DNA from: Halobacteriovoraceae bacterium | GTDB lineage: Bacteria; Bdellovibrionota; Bacteriovoracia; Bacteriovoracales; Bacteriovoracaceae | Length of the DNA stretch: 64,000 nucleotides | Direction of reading: 5' to 3' | Assembly (NCBI GenBank): GCA_002711995.1 | Contig: PASN01000018.1 | Coordinates: forward strand, 1-64,000 | Shown: piece after piece, positions 55,469 to 63,289 of the stretch | Position numbering within the stretch: position 1 is the stretch's first letter | How the letters are laid out: each line of letters begins with the position of its first letter | Notes under the pieces: generated by a model | Told to the model about the DNA's origin: nothing | Seen by the model: only the letters and a program-made list of their open reading frames with translations | Databases searched by the model: none | Made by a program: the position numbers and the translations under genes

Positions 55469-56545
55469 GTGTTTTACCATTGGCTATATCCCCTGTCTCA
55501 GGAATATTCATTTTTTAACGTTTTTCAATACATCACTTTTCGCTCATTTCTAGCGTTCTTTGTGGCCGCTGCGGTTTCAATATTTTGGGGTAAGCGTTTT
55601 ATAGCCTATATGAAGTTAAAGCAGTTTGGTCAGTCTATTAGAGAGGATGGCCCGCAGAGTCATTTGAAGAAGGCAGGGACACCCACTTTAGGTGGAGTTT
55701 TTATTGTGGGAAGTGTGCTGGCCTCAGTGGCCCTTATGGGCAACTTTGATTCGGCTCCATTCATATTGGCCCTTTTGGTCATGATTTCATACTTCTTGCT
55801 TGGCTGGTTGGACGACTATTTGAAGATAATAAAGAAGAATTCTGACGGAGTTTCCGCCAGGGGAAAGCTTGCTTGGCAATTTATTACCGCACTTTTGGCC
55901 GGATACTTTATGATAAAGCTAGATGTGGTCGACACCAATTTACACATTCCATTCCTTAAAGAGCCATTAGTGGATCTTGGATGGTTTTATGTGGTTTTTG
56001 CGAGCATTGTAATTGTAGGCTCTTCAAACGCAGTAAATCTAACAGATGGGCTTGATGGTTTAGTGACTGGTCCAATCATTACGAGTGCTTCAACCTTGGG
56101 TATCCTTGCATATGTTGCGGGGCATGTGGAAATCTCAAATTATTTATATATTCCTTATATTGAAAACGTGGGAGAACTGGTAGTATTGTCCGCGGCCGTT
56201 GTTGGGGCTAGTGTTGGATTTTTGTGGTACAACTCCTATCCTGCGCAGGTGTTTATGGGGGATGTTGGATCTCTATCGCTAGGTGGTTTACTTGGAACCA
56301 TAGCTGTTTTGACGAAAAATGAGATTCTTTTCGTGGTAATTGGCGGAGTTTTTGTAATGGAAGCTCTCTCTGTGATCCTTCAAGTAGGTTCATACAAGCT
56401 AAGGAAGAAGCGAATTTTTAAAATGGCGCCCATACACCATCACTTTGAATTAAAAGGATGGCCGGAGCCAAAGGTTATTGTTCGTTTTTGGATCGCAAGC
56501 GTTGTGCTTTCCATTCTAGCAATAGCAACATTGAAGTTAAGATAA
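55469..56545 (+). CDS. mraY: Phospho-MurNAc-pentapeptide translocase MraY
   Basis: MraY makes lipid I from UDP-MurNAc-pentapeptide and undecaprenyl phosphate. The 358-residue, ten-helix protein has KAGTPTLGG, LGWLDDYLK with the paired Asp, NAVNLTDGLDGL, FLWYNSYPAQVFMGDVGSL and APIHHHFELKGW. It starts at a GTG at 55469 with AGGA upstream. It follows murF by 27 bp and precedes murD by 12 bp. Confidence 0.96.
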   Translation: MFYHWLYPLSQEYSFFNVFQYITFRSFLAFFVAAAVSIFWGKRFIAYMKLKQFGQSIREDGPQSHLKKAGTPTLGGVFIVGSVLASVALMGNFDSAPFILALLVMISYFLLGWLDDYLKIIKKNSDGVSARGKLAWQFITALLAGYFMIKLDVVDTNLHIPFLKEPLVDLGWFYVVFASIVIVGSSNAVNLTDGLDGLVTGPIITSASTLGILAYVAGHVEISNYLYIPYIENVGELVVLSAAVVGASVGFLWYNSYPAQVFMGDVGSLSLGGLLGTIAVLTKNEILFVVIGGVFVMEALSVILQVGSYKLRKKRIFKMAPIHHHFELKGWPEPKVIVRFWIASVVLSILAIATLKLR

Positions 56546-56557
56546 TAAGGAGTTTGA

Positions 56558-57937
56558 ATGGAAAAATATCGTGGCAAAAAAGTACTGGTAGTTGGCCTGG
56601 GTAAAACTGGCTTCGCTCTTATCAACCTTTTTAACCAGCATGAATGTCAGATAAAGGTCACGGATATTAAGCCGATTTTTGATCTTAACAAGCAGGTAAA
56701 GAGACTTAAAAAGATAAATCCAACTCCTCAAATGACTCTTGGTGAGCATAAAGACGAGGACTTTATCGAGGCTGATGTTGTTGTATATTCTTCATCCGTC
56801 GACCCAAACCTTCCTCAGCTGCAAAAAGCAAAAGAGCATGGCGCAGAGGTTTTTGGTGAGTTTGCATTTGCTTATGAGAATTGTGACAAGCCAGTTATCG
56901 CGGTTTGTGGCAGCAAGGGCAGAACAACAATCGCTCATATGATTGGTTTTGCTTTGAAGTTAGATAAGAAAAACGTATTTGTGGGTGGAACAAACAGTGA
57001 GCCATTTTGCAACTTTTTGATGCTGCCAAACAAAGATGAGATCGACTACGTTGTGGTTGAAGTTTCTCCTTATCAGCTTCAGTCGATGGACAACTTTCAT
57101 CCTATCCTAGCTGTTTATCCTAATATTGAAGAAAAAGTTATTGAGGGCCGTTTCAAAACTGCTGGCGAATATATAGAAAACTCACTTAAAGTTTTGAAAA
57201 ACCTCAATCCAGAAAACTTTCTTATTGTTAACTTTGACAAGCTCTCCAGCAACTCAATGCTTAGAAATTCTGAGGCTCAAACCTTTTGGTATTCAAGAAA
57301 GTCTTTTGTAAAAATGGGCGTTCTATCTGAAATACAAGGAACCCATTTCCACGAGAAAAGAATTCACTCAAACATACACTATCACTCCGAATTTAGAGTG
57401 AGCAAAATGAGAATTGTGGGCCAAAACAACCGAGAAAACTTGCTTGCAGCTATTACTGCTTGCAAGGCACTGAAGGTTTCAGACAATTCTATTCAAACAT
57501 CTATAGAAAAATTTCCTGGAATTCCACATAGAATGGAATTCGTTATGGAGAAGAATGGCGTTAAATTTTACAATGATGCCAAGTCAGAAACTATGGATGA
57601 TCTAACGGAGACACTTTCAAACTTAAAGCCGCCAATCATTTTAATTGCTGGTGGAAGAGACACTGAGCAAAACTACGAAGGCTATGAGGATGTGATTCGC
57701 GACAAAGTTAGGCTTATGGTTTTGGTAGGTGAATGTAAGGAAAATATGAACCGCCTTATTGGCGATGCCACTCAAACTTTTTTAGTGGGCTCCTTTGACG
57801 AGTCAATTCTTCTTGCTTATCAGAAGTCGCGAACAGGAGACACTGTGATCTTGTGTCCAGGAAACGAGGCTACTGATATCTTTAGAGATTACGAGGAAAA
57901 AGGCAGCTACTTTAAAAAGCTGATTTTCCAACTTTAA
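56558..57937 (+). CDS. murD: MurD-like ligase with altered catalytic residues
   Basis: By position and overall fold this is MurD, which adds D-Glu to UDP-MurNAc-L-Ala. It has the Rossmann start VLVVGLGKTGFAL, EVSPYQLQSM, IPHRMEFVM and FYNDAKSE. However the P-loop reads CGSKGRTT with Arg122 in place of the nucleotide-binding Lys. The DHLD/His segment is replaced by NIEEKVIEGRFK, the carbamylated Lys of the YxxAK helix by Ser (GEYIENSLK), GxHNxxN by GQNNREN, and GGxDKG by GGRDTE. The 459-residue length is normal. Either the enzyme works with unusual residues or it is an inactive paralogue and the true MurD lies elsewhere. Confidence 0.85.
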   Translation: MEKYRGKKVLVVGLGKTGFALINLFNQHECQIKVTDIKPIFDLNKQVKRLKKINPTPQMTLGEHKDEDFIEADVVVYSSSVDPNLPQLQKAKEHGAEVFGEFAFAYENCDKPVIAVCGSKGRTTIAHMIGFALKLDKKNVFVGGTNSEPFCNFLMLPNKDEIDYVVVEVSPYQLQSMDNFHPILAVYPNIEEKVIEGRFKTAGEYIENSLKVLKNLNPENFLIVNFDKLSSNSMLRNSEAQTFWYSRKSFVKMGVLSEIQGTHFHEKRIHSNIHYHSEFRVSKMRIVGQNNRENLLAAITACKALKVSDNSIQTSIEKFPGIPHRMEFVMEKNGVKFYNDAKSETMDDLTETLSNLKPPIILIAGGRDTEQNYEGYEDVIRDKVRLMVLVGECKENMNRLIGDATQTFLVGSFDESILLAYQKSRTGDTVILCPGNEATDIFRDYEEKGSYFKKLIFQL

Positions 57938-57957
57938 TTGTTTATTGATGATTAATG

Positions 57958-58000
57958 CCATATGCTGTTAAAATCACTACAAGGTGTTAACAGCATATGG
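57958..58000 (+). promoter_or_regulatory. Perfect 14-bp inverted repeat over ftsW start
   Basis: CCATATGCTGTTAA (57958-57971) is matched exactly by TTAACAGCATATGG (57987-58000), with a 15-nt loop. The 3' arm contains the ftsW ATG (57997-57999) and the loop contains the likely ribosome-binding site AAGGTG. As RNA it would form a stable hairpin sequestering the start codon; as DNA it could bind a dimeric regulator. Confidence 0.85.
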
Positions 58001-59148
58001 TTACCAAATTAAAAAAATACTTCCTATTAGATGTCTCATTAATCCTAATTATTGGGATTATAATGGTTTACTCTTCTAGCTATATCTACGCTAAAGAGGT
58101 GATAGGCTCTTCCACGCATTTTCTTTTTAAACAGCTCACCTTTTTAATTGTTGGATCGGTATTTGCCTTTGTAATTAGTAAGACTAAGTTGGCCTTCTGG
58201 TATAAGCACATTTACAAATTTAATTGGGTGGCCACACTTTTGTTGGCACTGACTTTTTCACCACTTGGGATAAACATTAAGGGTTCTCAAAGATGGTTGT
58301 CTTTGGGTGGACTTAGCATTCAGCCCGGCGAGTTCGTAAAGTACACCCTCCTGTTTACAGCAGTCTATTACTTTCAAAAATTCAATACCTACTCAGTTGA
58401 AGAAAGAGCAAAGAAAGCGCTTTCGTTCATAGTTCCTCTAGGGATTTTAGTGGCACAACCAGACTTTGGAACATTCACAATCTGCTCTGTGATGATCGCT
58501 TTTGCATGCTTTTTAAGTGATTTTCCAAGAAAGTACTTCTACTCTATAGGAGCTGTGGGGATCGTTGGAATAAGTCTCATTTTAATTTCCGCACCTTATA
58601 GAGTGAAAAGACTTCTGACTTTTCTGGACCCATGGGCCGACCCACAAAATAGTGGGTTCCAAATTATTCAATCTTATTTGGCATTTGCAAACGGTCACTT
58701 TTTTGGACAGGGAATTGGGAATAGCAATGAGAAGCTTTTCTACCTTCCCGAGGCCTATAATGATTTTATCCTTAGTGTGTTGGGTGAAGAACTCGGTTTT
58801 TTAGGATTGTTGGTCGTTATTTCGCTGTTTGGCGCATTTATTTACCTTGGATTTAGACTGGCGCTCGCCGTTGGAAGCAAGGTTAATCAGCAACTTATAG
58901 CCTGTCTTATTTTTTGTATAAGCTTGCAGGCCTTCTTAAATATGGGTGTTGTTCTTGGATTGCTTCCAACAAAAGGATTGAATCTTCCATTTATATCTTA
59001 TGGAGGTTCTTCGTTGGTGGCAAATTTGGTTGCCGTGGGATTTATTTTTTCCGCATTAAACCCTAAGTCTCAAATTGTAGAAGAAACCGAAGAAAGTTCA
59101 TTTGCTTCCAGATCAAATTCAAATATTTACACCAGGTCTTATGAATAG
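57997..59148 (+). CDS. ftsW: Septal peptidoglycan polymerase FtsW
   Basis: FtsW is the SEDS-family glycosyltransferase of the divisome, working with FtsI. The 383 residues form ten helices with GIIMVYSSSYIYA, NIKGSQRWLSLGGLSIQPGEFVK, FLDPWADPQNSGFQIIQSYLA, GEELGFLG and LPFISYGGSSL, the SEDS signatures including the catalytic Asp region. Its start codon lies in the inverted repeat described separately. It overlaps murG by 8 bp. Confidence 0.96.
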   Translation: MVTKLKKYFLLDVSLILIIGIIMVYSSSYIYAKEVIGSSTHFLFKQLTFLIVGSVFAFVISKTKLAFWYKHIYKFNWVATLLLALTFSPLGINIKGSQRWLSLGGLSIQPGEFVKYTLLFTAVYYFQKFNTYSVEERAKKALSFIVPLGILVAQPDFGTFTICSVMIAFACFLSDFPRKYFYSIGAVGIVGISLILISAPYRVKRLLTFLDPWADPQNSGFQIIQSYLAFANGHFFGQGIGNSNEKLFYLPEAYNDFILSVLGEELGFLGLLVVISLFGAFIYLGFRLALAVGSKVNQQLIACLIFCISLQAFLNMGVVLGLLPTKGLNLPFISYGGSSLVANLVAVGFIFSALNPKSQIVEETEESSFASRSNSNIYTRSYE

Positions 59149-60196
59149 AATAGTTGCGATTGCTGCCGGCGGGACTGGTGGCCATATTAACGCCGCTCTT
59201 AGCATGGGCGAGCAGTTTAAAAAAAACGGGTATAGGCCCATATACTTTACCGGTACGAGATATCTAGATTTTCAGCTTTTTAAAGAATGTTCCGAAACAG
59301 TTCATCATCTAAAATCGAGACCTTTGCGATCTAAAAATCCATTTAGGATCCTTATCAATATAGGCATCAATCTAGGCGTGTTTATAGGCGTTCTTCTTCA
59401 GATGCTAAAGAAAAGACCTATGTGTGTACTGGGGGCTGGTGGATATGTTTGTGGACCAACAATGGTTGCTGCAAAAATTCTAGGAATTAAGTGTTATATC
59501 ATTGAGCAGAATGCTGTAGCAGGACTAACCAATAAATTGCTCGCAAAAATTTCAAGTTTAATCTTTGTAAACTTCGAAAACACCAAAGGCATTAGTAAAA
59601 CGAGTAGGGTTATTGTCTCTGGAAATCCGGTCAGAAGCTCTATAAAACATACACCTAACGAAGTTGGAGATGTTGTTAACATCTTGGTCTTTGGAGGAAG
59701 CCTTGGGGCAAAACAGTTAAACGATGCATTTATCTCTCTGATCCAAAAACAATGGAATATCAATCTCAATATCATTCATCAGGTCGGGAGAAACAACCTA
59801 AAAGAAGTTAGTCCAACAGCAAATGTGACATATGATCAGAAAGAGTACTTGGATAATATGGATGAGCTTTATAGTTGGGCTAATATCATTGTATCTAGGG
59901 CAGGAGCTTCGACCATTTCAGAGCTTCGAGTTGCTAAAAGACCTAGCATTCTTGTGCCTTATCCATTTGCAACCGATGACCATCAAACTCACAATGCGCT
60001 TGAGTTGAAAAACGAAGAATGTTTTTATGTTAAAGTGATTGATAATAAGCAGGTCATCGAAGGCATTGAAAGCGACATAAAAAACACTATTGAAGAAATT
60101 GTGGAAAAGAATCTATTTTCCCAATTTAAAGAATGCGCTAATGTCGACGCCAGCAAATTAATATATGAAAAAGTAATAAATAATGTACGGAATTAA
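59141..60196 (+). CDS. murG: UDP-GlcNAc transferase MurG
   Basis: MurG turns lipid I into lipid II. From the ATG at 59141 (preceded by AGGT; an upstream TTG is not needed) the 351-residue protein starts with VAIAAGGTGGHINAAL, the first G loop. It also has GAGGYVCGPTMVAA, IEQNAVAGLTN, FGGSLGAKQLN, the UDP-GlcNAc segment SRAGASTISEL and the basic-aromatic PYPFATDDHQTHNA. It overlaps murC by 14 bp. Confidence 0.96.
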   Translation: MNRIVAIAAGGTGGHINAALSMGEQFKKNGYRPIYFTGTRYLDFQLFKECSETVHHLKSRPLRSKNPFRILINIGINLGVFIGVLLQMLKKRPMCVLGAGGYVCGPTMVAAKILGIKCYIIEQNAVAGLTNKLLAKISSLIFVNFENTKGISKTSRVIVSGNPVRSSIKHTPNEVGDVVNILVFGGSLGAKQLNDAFISLIQKQWNINLNIIHQVGRNNLKEVSPTANVTYDQKEYLDNMDELYSWANIIVSRAGASTISELRVAKRPSILVPYPFATDDHQTHNALELKNEECFYVKVIDNKQVIEGIESDIKNTIEEIVEKNLFSQFKECANVDASKLIYEKVINNVRN

Positions 60197-61559
60197 TAAA
60201 AATCTTCAACTTCATTTTATCGGTATCGGCGGAATAGGCATGAGTGGCATTGCCGAGGTGCTTCTAAACCTTGGTTATAAGGTGTCTGGATCCGACCTAA
60301 ACAAGTCCCCTGTGGTAGGTAGACTTGAAGGGCTTGGCGCGCAGATTTTTCAAGGGCATAAAAAAGAAAATGTTAGGGATGCAGATATTGTTATATATTC
60401 ATCCGCTGTGGTTGCCACAAATCCAGAAGTTGTTGGAGCAAAAGAGAAGAAAATCCCAATAATTAAAAGAGCTGAAATGCTTGCTGAATTAATGCGCTTA
60501 AAGTTCGGAATCGCGGTGGCAGGATCCCATGGAAAGACAACGACCACAAGTTTTCTAGCTACAATTCTAAGCAGCCTAAATTTTAAACCTACGTATATTG
60601 TTGGTGGAGTTGTTAAAAACCTTGGAAGCAATGCAGGTATGGGCGAGGGTGAATATTTAGTGGCCGAAGCTGATGAGTCTGATGGATCTTTTCTTCACCT
60701 CAACCCTATAATATCGGTTATCACAAATATAGATAATGACCACATGGACTATTACAAGGATGAGTCCACCCTTGTTCAAGCATTTGTTGACTTTGCAAAC
60801 AAAATTCCATTTTATGGCCATCTTGTAATCAATGGACATGATGAAAAATTAGGAAAAAGCATAGGAAAGCTCAAAAGACCTTTCATAACGTTTGGAATTG
60901 AAGGCAAAGAGCTTGCAGTTGAAACCCTTGACTACACTGCAAGTGAACTCAAAAAAGAAGGGGAATTTCTAAGCTTCGTGTTGAATTGCGACAGCGAGTC
61001 CGGCAAATTTAGAATAAGGATGCACGGTGAGCATAACGCTCTAAATGCAATGGGAGCTATTATTGTTGCCCACAAGTTGGGCGCAAGCTTCAAAGATATT
61101 GCTCAATCGATTGAAGGCTTTGAAGGTGTGGGAAGAAGACTTGAGATCCTTCGAGATCAAGACAACGTGATGGTTATAGACGACTATGGCCACCACCCTA
61201 CTGAAATTTCAGCAACATTAAATGCCATTGAAAATAGATATGAGGACTGTGAATTAAACGTAATTTTCCAGCCCCATAGATACTCTAGAAGTAAAACCCA
61301 TTGGGAAGAATTTGTGGAAGTCCTAACTAGGGATTTTAATGTTTACATACTACCTATTTTTGCAGCTGGCGAAGAACCTATATCCTACATTGATTCGGAA
61401 GTGATGGTTAAAAAAATCAACGAGTCCGGAGGAAACGCTCACTATATTGATGACCTAGATAGTATGAAAGATAGTTTGGTGTCTAAATCTAACTCAAAGA
61501 AACTGTTCTTAACCCTGGGAGCTGGCTCTATTGGCCGTCAAATAAGAGAGTTGTTGTGA
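60183..61559 (+). CDS. murC: UDP-MurNAc-L-Ala ligase MurC
   Basis: MurC starts the stem peptide by adding L-Ala. The 458 residues have LHFIGIGGIGMSGIAEVL, P-loop VAGSHGKTTTTSFLATIL, EADESDGSFLHL, NIDNDHMDYYKD, RMHGEHNALNAMGA, DDYGHHPTEISAT and QPHRYSRSKT. All canonical Mur ligase residues are present, making a useful contrast to the MurD homologue. It overlaps murB by 4 bp (GTGA). Confidence 0.97.
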   Translation: MYGINKNLQLHFIGIGGIGMSGIAEVLLNLGYKVSGSDLNKSPVVGRLEGLGAQIFQGHKKENVRDADIVIYSSAVVATNPEVVGAKEKKIPIIKRAEMLAELMRLKFGIAVAGSHGKTTTTSFLATILSSLNFKPTYIVGGVVKNLGSNAGMGEGEYLVAEADESDGSFLHLNPIISVITNIDNDHMDYYKDESTLVQAFVDFANKIPFYGHLVINGHDEKLGKSIGKLKRPFITFGIEGKELAVETLDYTASELKKEGEFLSFVLNCDSESGKFRIRMHGEHNALNAMGAIIVAHKLGASFKDIAQSIEGFEGVGRRLEILRDQDNVMVIDDYGHHPTEISATLNAIENRYEDCELNVIFQPHRYSRSKTHWEEFVEVLTRDFNVYILPIFAAGEEPISYIDSEVMVKKINESGGNAHYIDDLDSMKDSLVSKSNSKKLFLTLGAGSIGRQIRELL

Positions 61560-62446
61560 CAGTTGAAGAGCTTTCAAAAATTCCAGGTGTGGATTTTTTA
61601 AAAGACACAGGCCTTTCGAGGTTTACGACCATAAGGCTTAAAGTTTTTGGTGATTTGGCAATTGTGTCTTACATTGAGGCATTAAAAAAAACAATTGCTA
61701 AGTGCCGTGAAAGTGAAACTCGCTACCACCTGCTTGGATGGGGCGCAAATCAAGTTCTATCCTCTTCCGATAATACTTTGTTTATTAAGCTTAAGTTTGA
61801 TCTCAACAGGGATGTGTTCAAGTCCGTTCAAGAAAAGTACACCTTACCGGCCTCAACTCCATTAAACGTACTACAAGGCCATGCCCAGAAATTTGGTTTA
61901 AAAGGTTGGGAGGTTATAACAGGTATCCCTGCAAGCCTTGGCGGGGCGATTTATATGAATGCGGGTACGGCACTTGGAGAGATCTGCGAGATAGTTGAAT
62001 CCGTAAGTATTCTCCAACCAGATGGGGAAATAAGAACTGAAAAAATAGGCCCAGAATCTTTTTCTTATAGAAAAAATAAATTTGTCAAAAACGGTGAAAT
62101 TATCATCGGCGCCACATTGATTCATAGAGGACAAGATCCTGAAATAGGCAGAAAAATTAAAGAATACATGTCCTTTAGAAAGAGAACACAACCACTTTCA
62201 AGCTTCAATTGTGGCTGTGTTTGGAAAAATTATGACCAAAACCACAAGGCCGGGCTTTTTATCGATAAACTAAAACTGAATCTTCTTAAATTCAACACAA
62301 TGGAAGTCAGTGACAAGCATTGTAACTTTTTAGAAAATAAGGGAGGCGCCAGTTTTGATGACTTCAAGGCCCTAATTGAGCTTTCACAGGAAGAATTGTT
62401 GCTTCATTCGGGAATAAAATTTGAATTAGAAGCCAAAATTTATTAA
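61556..62446 (+). CDS. murB: UDP-N-acetylenolpyruvoylglucosamine reductase MurB
   Basis: MurB reduces the enolpyruvyl group to make UDP-MurNAc, using FAD and NADPH. The 296-residue protein starts at a GTG overlapping murC. It has LLGWGANQVLSS (FAD domain), GIPASLGGAIYMNAGTA, SYRKNKFV and FRKRTQPLS. The catalytic Ser of the SxGSxFKNP motif is replaced by Cys (FNCGCVWKNY). The C-terminus is short with FELEAKIY. No ddl gene follows, as it often does. Confidence 0.94.
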   Translation: MTVEELSKIPGVDFLKDTGLSRFTTIRLKVFGDLAIVSYIEALKKTIAKCRESETRYHLLGWGANQVLSSSDNTLFIKLKFDLNRDVFKSVQEKYTLPASTPLNVLQGHAQKFGLKGWEVITGIPASLGGAIYMNAGTALGEICEIVESVSILQPDGEIRTEKIGPESFSYRKNKFVKNGEIIIGATLIHRGQDPEIGRKIKEYMSFRKRTQPLSSFNCGCVWKNYDQNHKAGLFIDKLKLNLLKFNTMEVSDKHCNFLENKGGASFDDFKALIELSQEELLLHSGIKFELEAKIY

Positions 62447-62455
62447 AATTTTAAT

Positions 62456-63205
62456 ATGAAGTTTATCACCGCGTTATTTTGCGCTCTATTACCCTTTGCT
62501 TCTTTAGCAAAACAACCACCTAGAAAACTACTAAGTGATGTCCAATACAAAACATACTTTGGAGCGTGTCCTTCAAAAGTTGCGGGTAAATTAACGCTTA
62601 CATTAATGAGAAAGTTTGAAGAAACCAGCTCTCTCGCCGCGGTAAAAAAGCTTATTATAGACAAGAAATTGGACGATAAACACTTCCTTTCTTCATACAA
62701 AATCTCTTATGACCCAAGTTTAAAACTTATTCGTTTCAACTTTGATTGCCCAAAGCCTGTGATGAAGGCCCAAATTTACAAAGAGAATGGGGAAGAATTC
62801 TACACAGCTGTTTTGGTTGATAGCGGGGAGTTTGTTGATCCAACTTACGAAGTTCTTTTGCGTTCAGAGAAGAAACTCAAAAAAAGCCTACCAAACCTAG
62901 CATTTCCGGTGGGGCTAATTGACACCGATATCCAAAAACAGATGACTCACCTAGCGCTTACCTTTGACCACTCTTTTAAAGACAGTCTTTCTGAAATCAT
63001 CCTAGATGACGATAAAAAGCTTACAATGATCTTTTCAATAAATAGAAGGCCTTCATCTGCATTTTTGGGAAAAGACTTCTGGAATCAAAAGGTTGAAAAG
63101 CTCGCAAAGGTCATTGAATACATGAAAAAGAAGAACACAATACCCGCCGTAATAAATCTTACAAATTCCAAAAAAATTGTTGTCAAGTTCTCTGACACAA
63201 TCTAG
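62456..63205 (+). CDS. Divergent FtsQ-like exported protein
   Basis: The gene lies where ftsQ should be, between murB and ftsA. The 249-residue protein begins with a sequence that looks like a cleavable signal (MKFITALFCALLPFASLAKQ) rather than the basic-cytoplasmic-tail plus membrane helix of FtsQ. The rest has alternating strand/helix segments and a C-terminal IEYMKKKNTIPAVINLTNSKKIVVKF, resembling the end of the FtsQ beta domain (DLRxxxKVVVK). A POTRA domain is not obvious. FtsQ by synteny; low similarity. Confidence 0.65.
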   Translation: MKFITALFCALLPFASLAKQPPRKLLSDVQYKTYFGACPSKVAGKLTLTLMRKFEETSSLAAVKKLIIDKKLDDKHFLSSYKISYDPSLKLIRFNFDCPKPVMKAQIYKENGEEFYTAVLVDSGEFVDPTYEVLLRSEKKLKKSLPNLAFPVGLIDTDIQKQMTHLALTFDHSFKDSLSEIILDDDKKLTMIFSINRRPSSAFLGKDFWNQKVEKLAKVIEYMKKKNTIPAVINLTNSKKIVVKFSDTI

Positions 63206-63289
63206 GATTAAATAATAAGGTGCAGTATGCGCCTGGCAGAATGACTCTGTTTCTATGTCTGAGTGATATAGTGAGAAAGGAATCTCATC

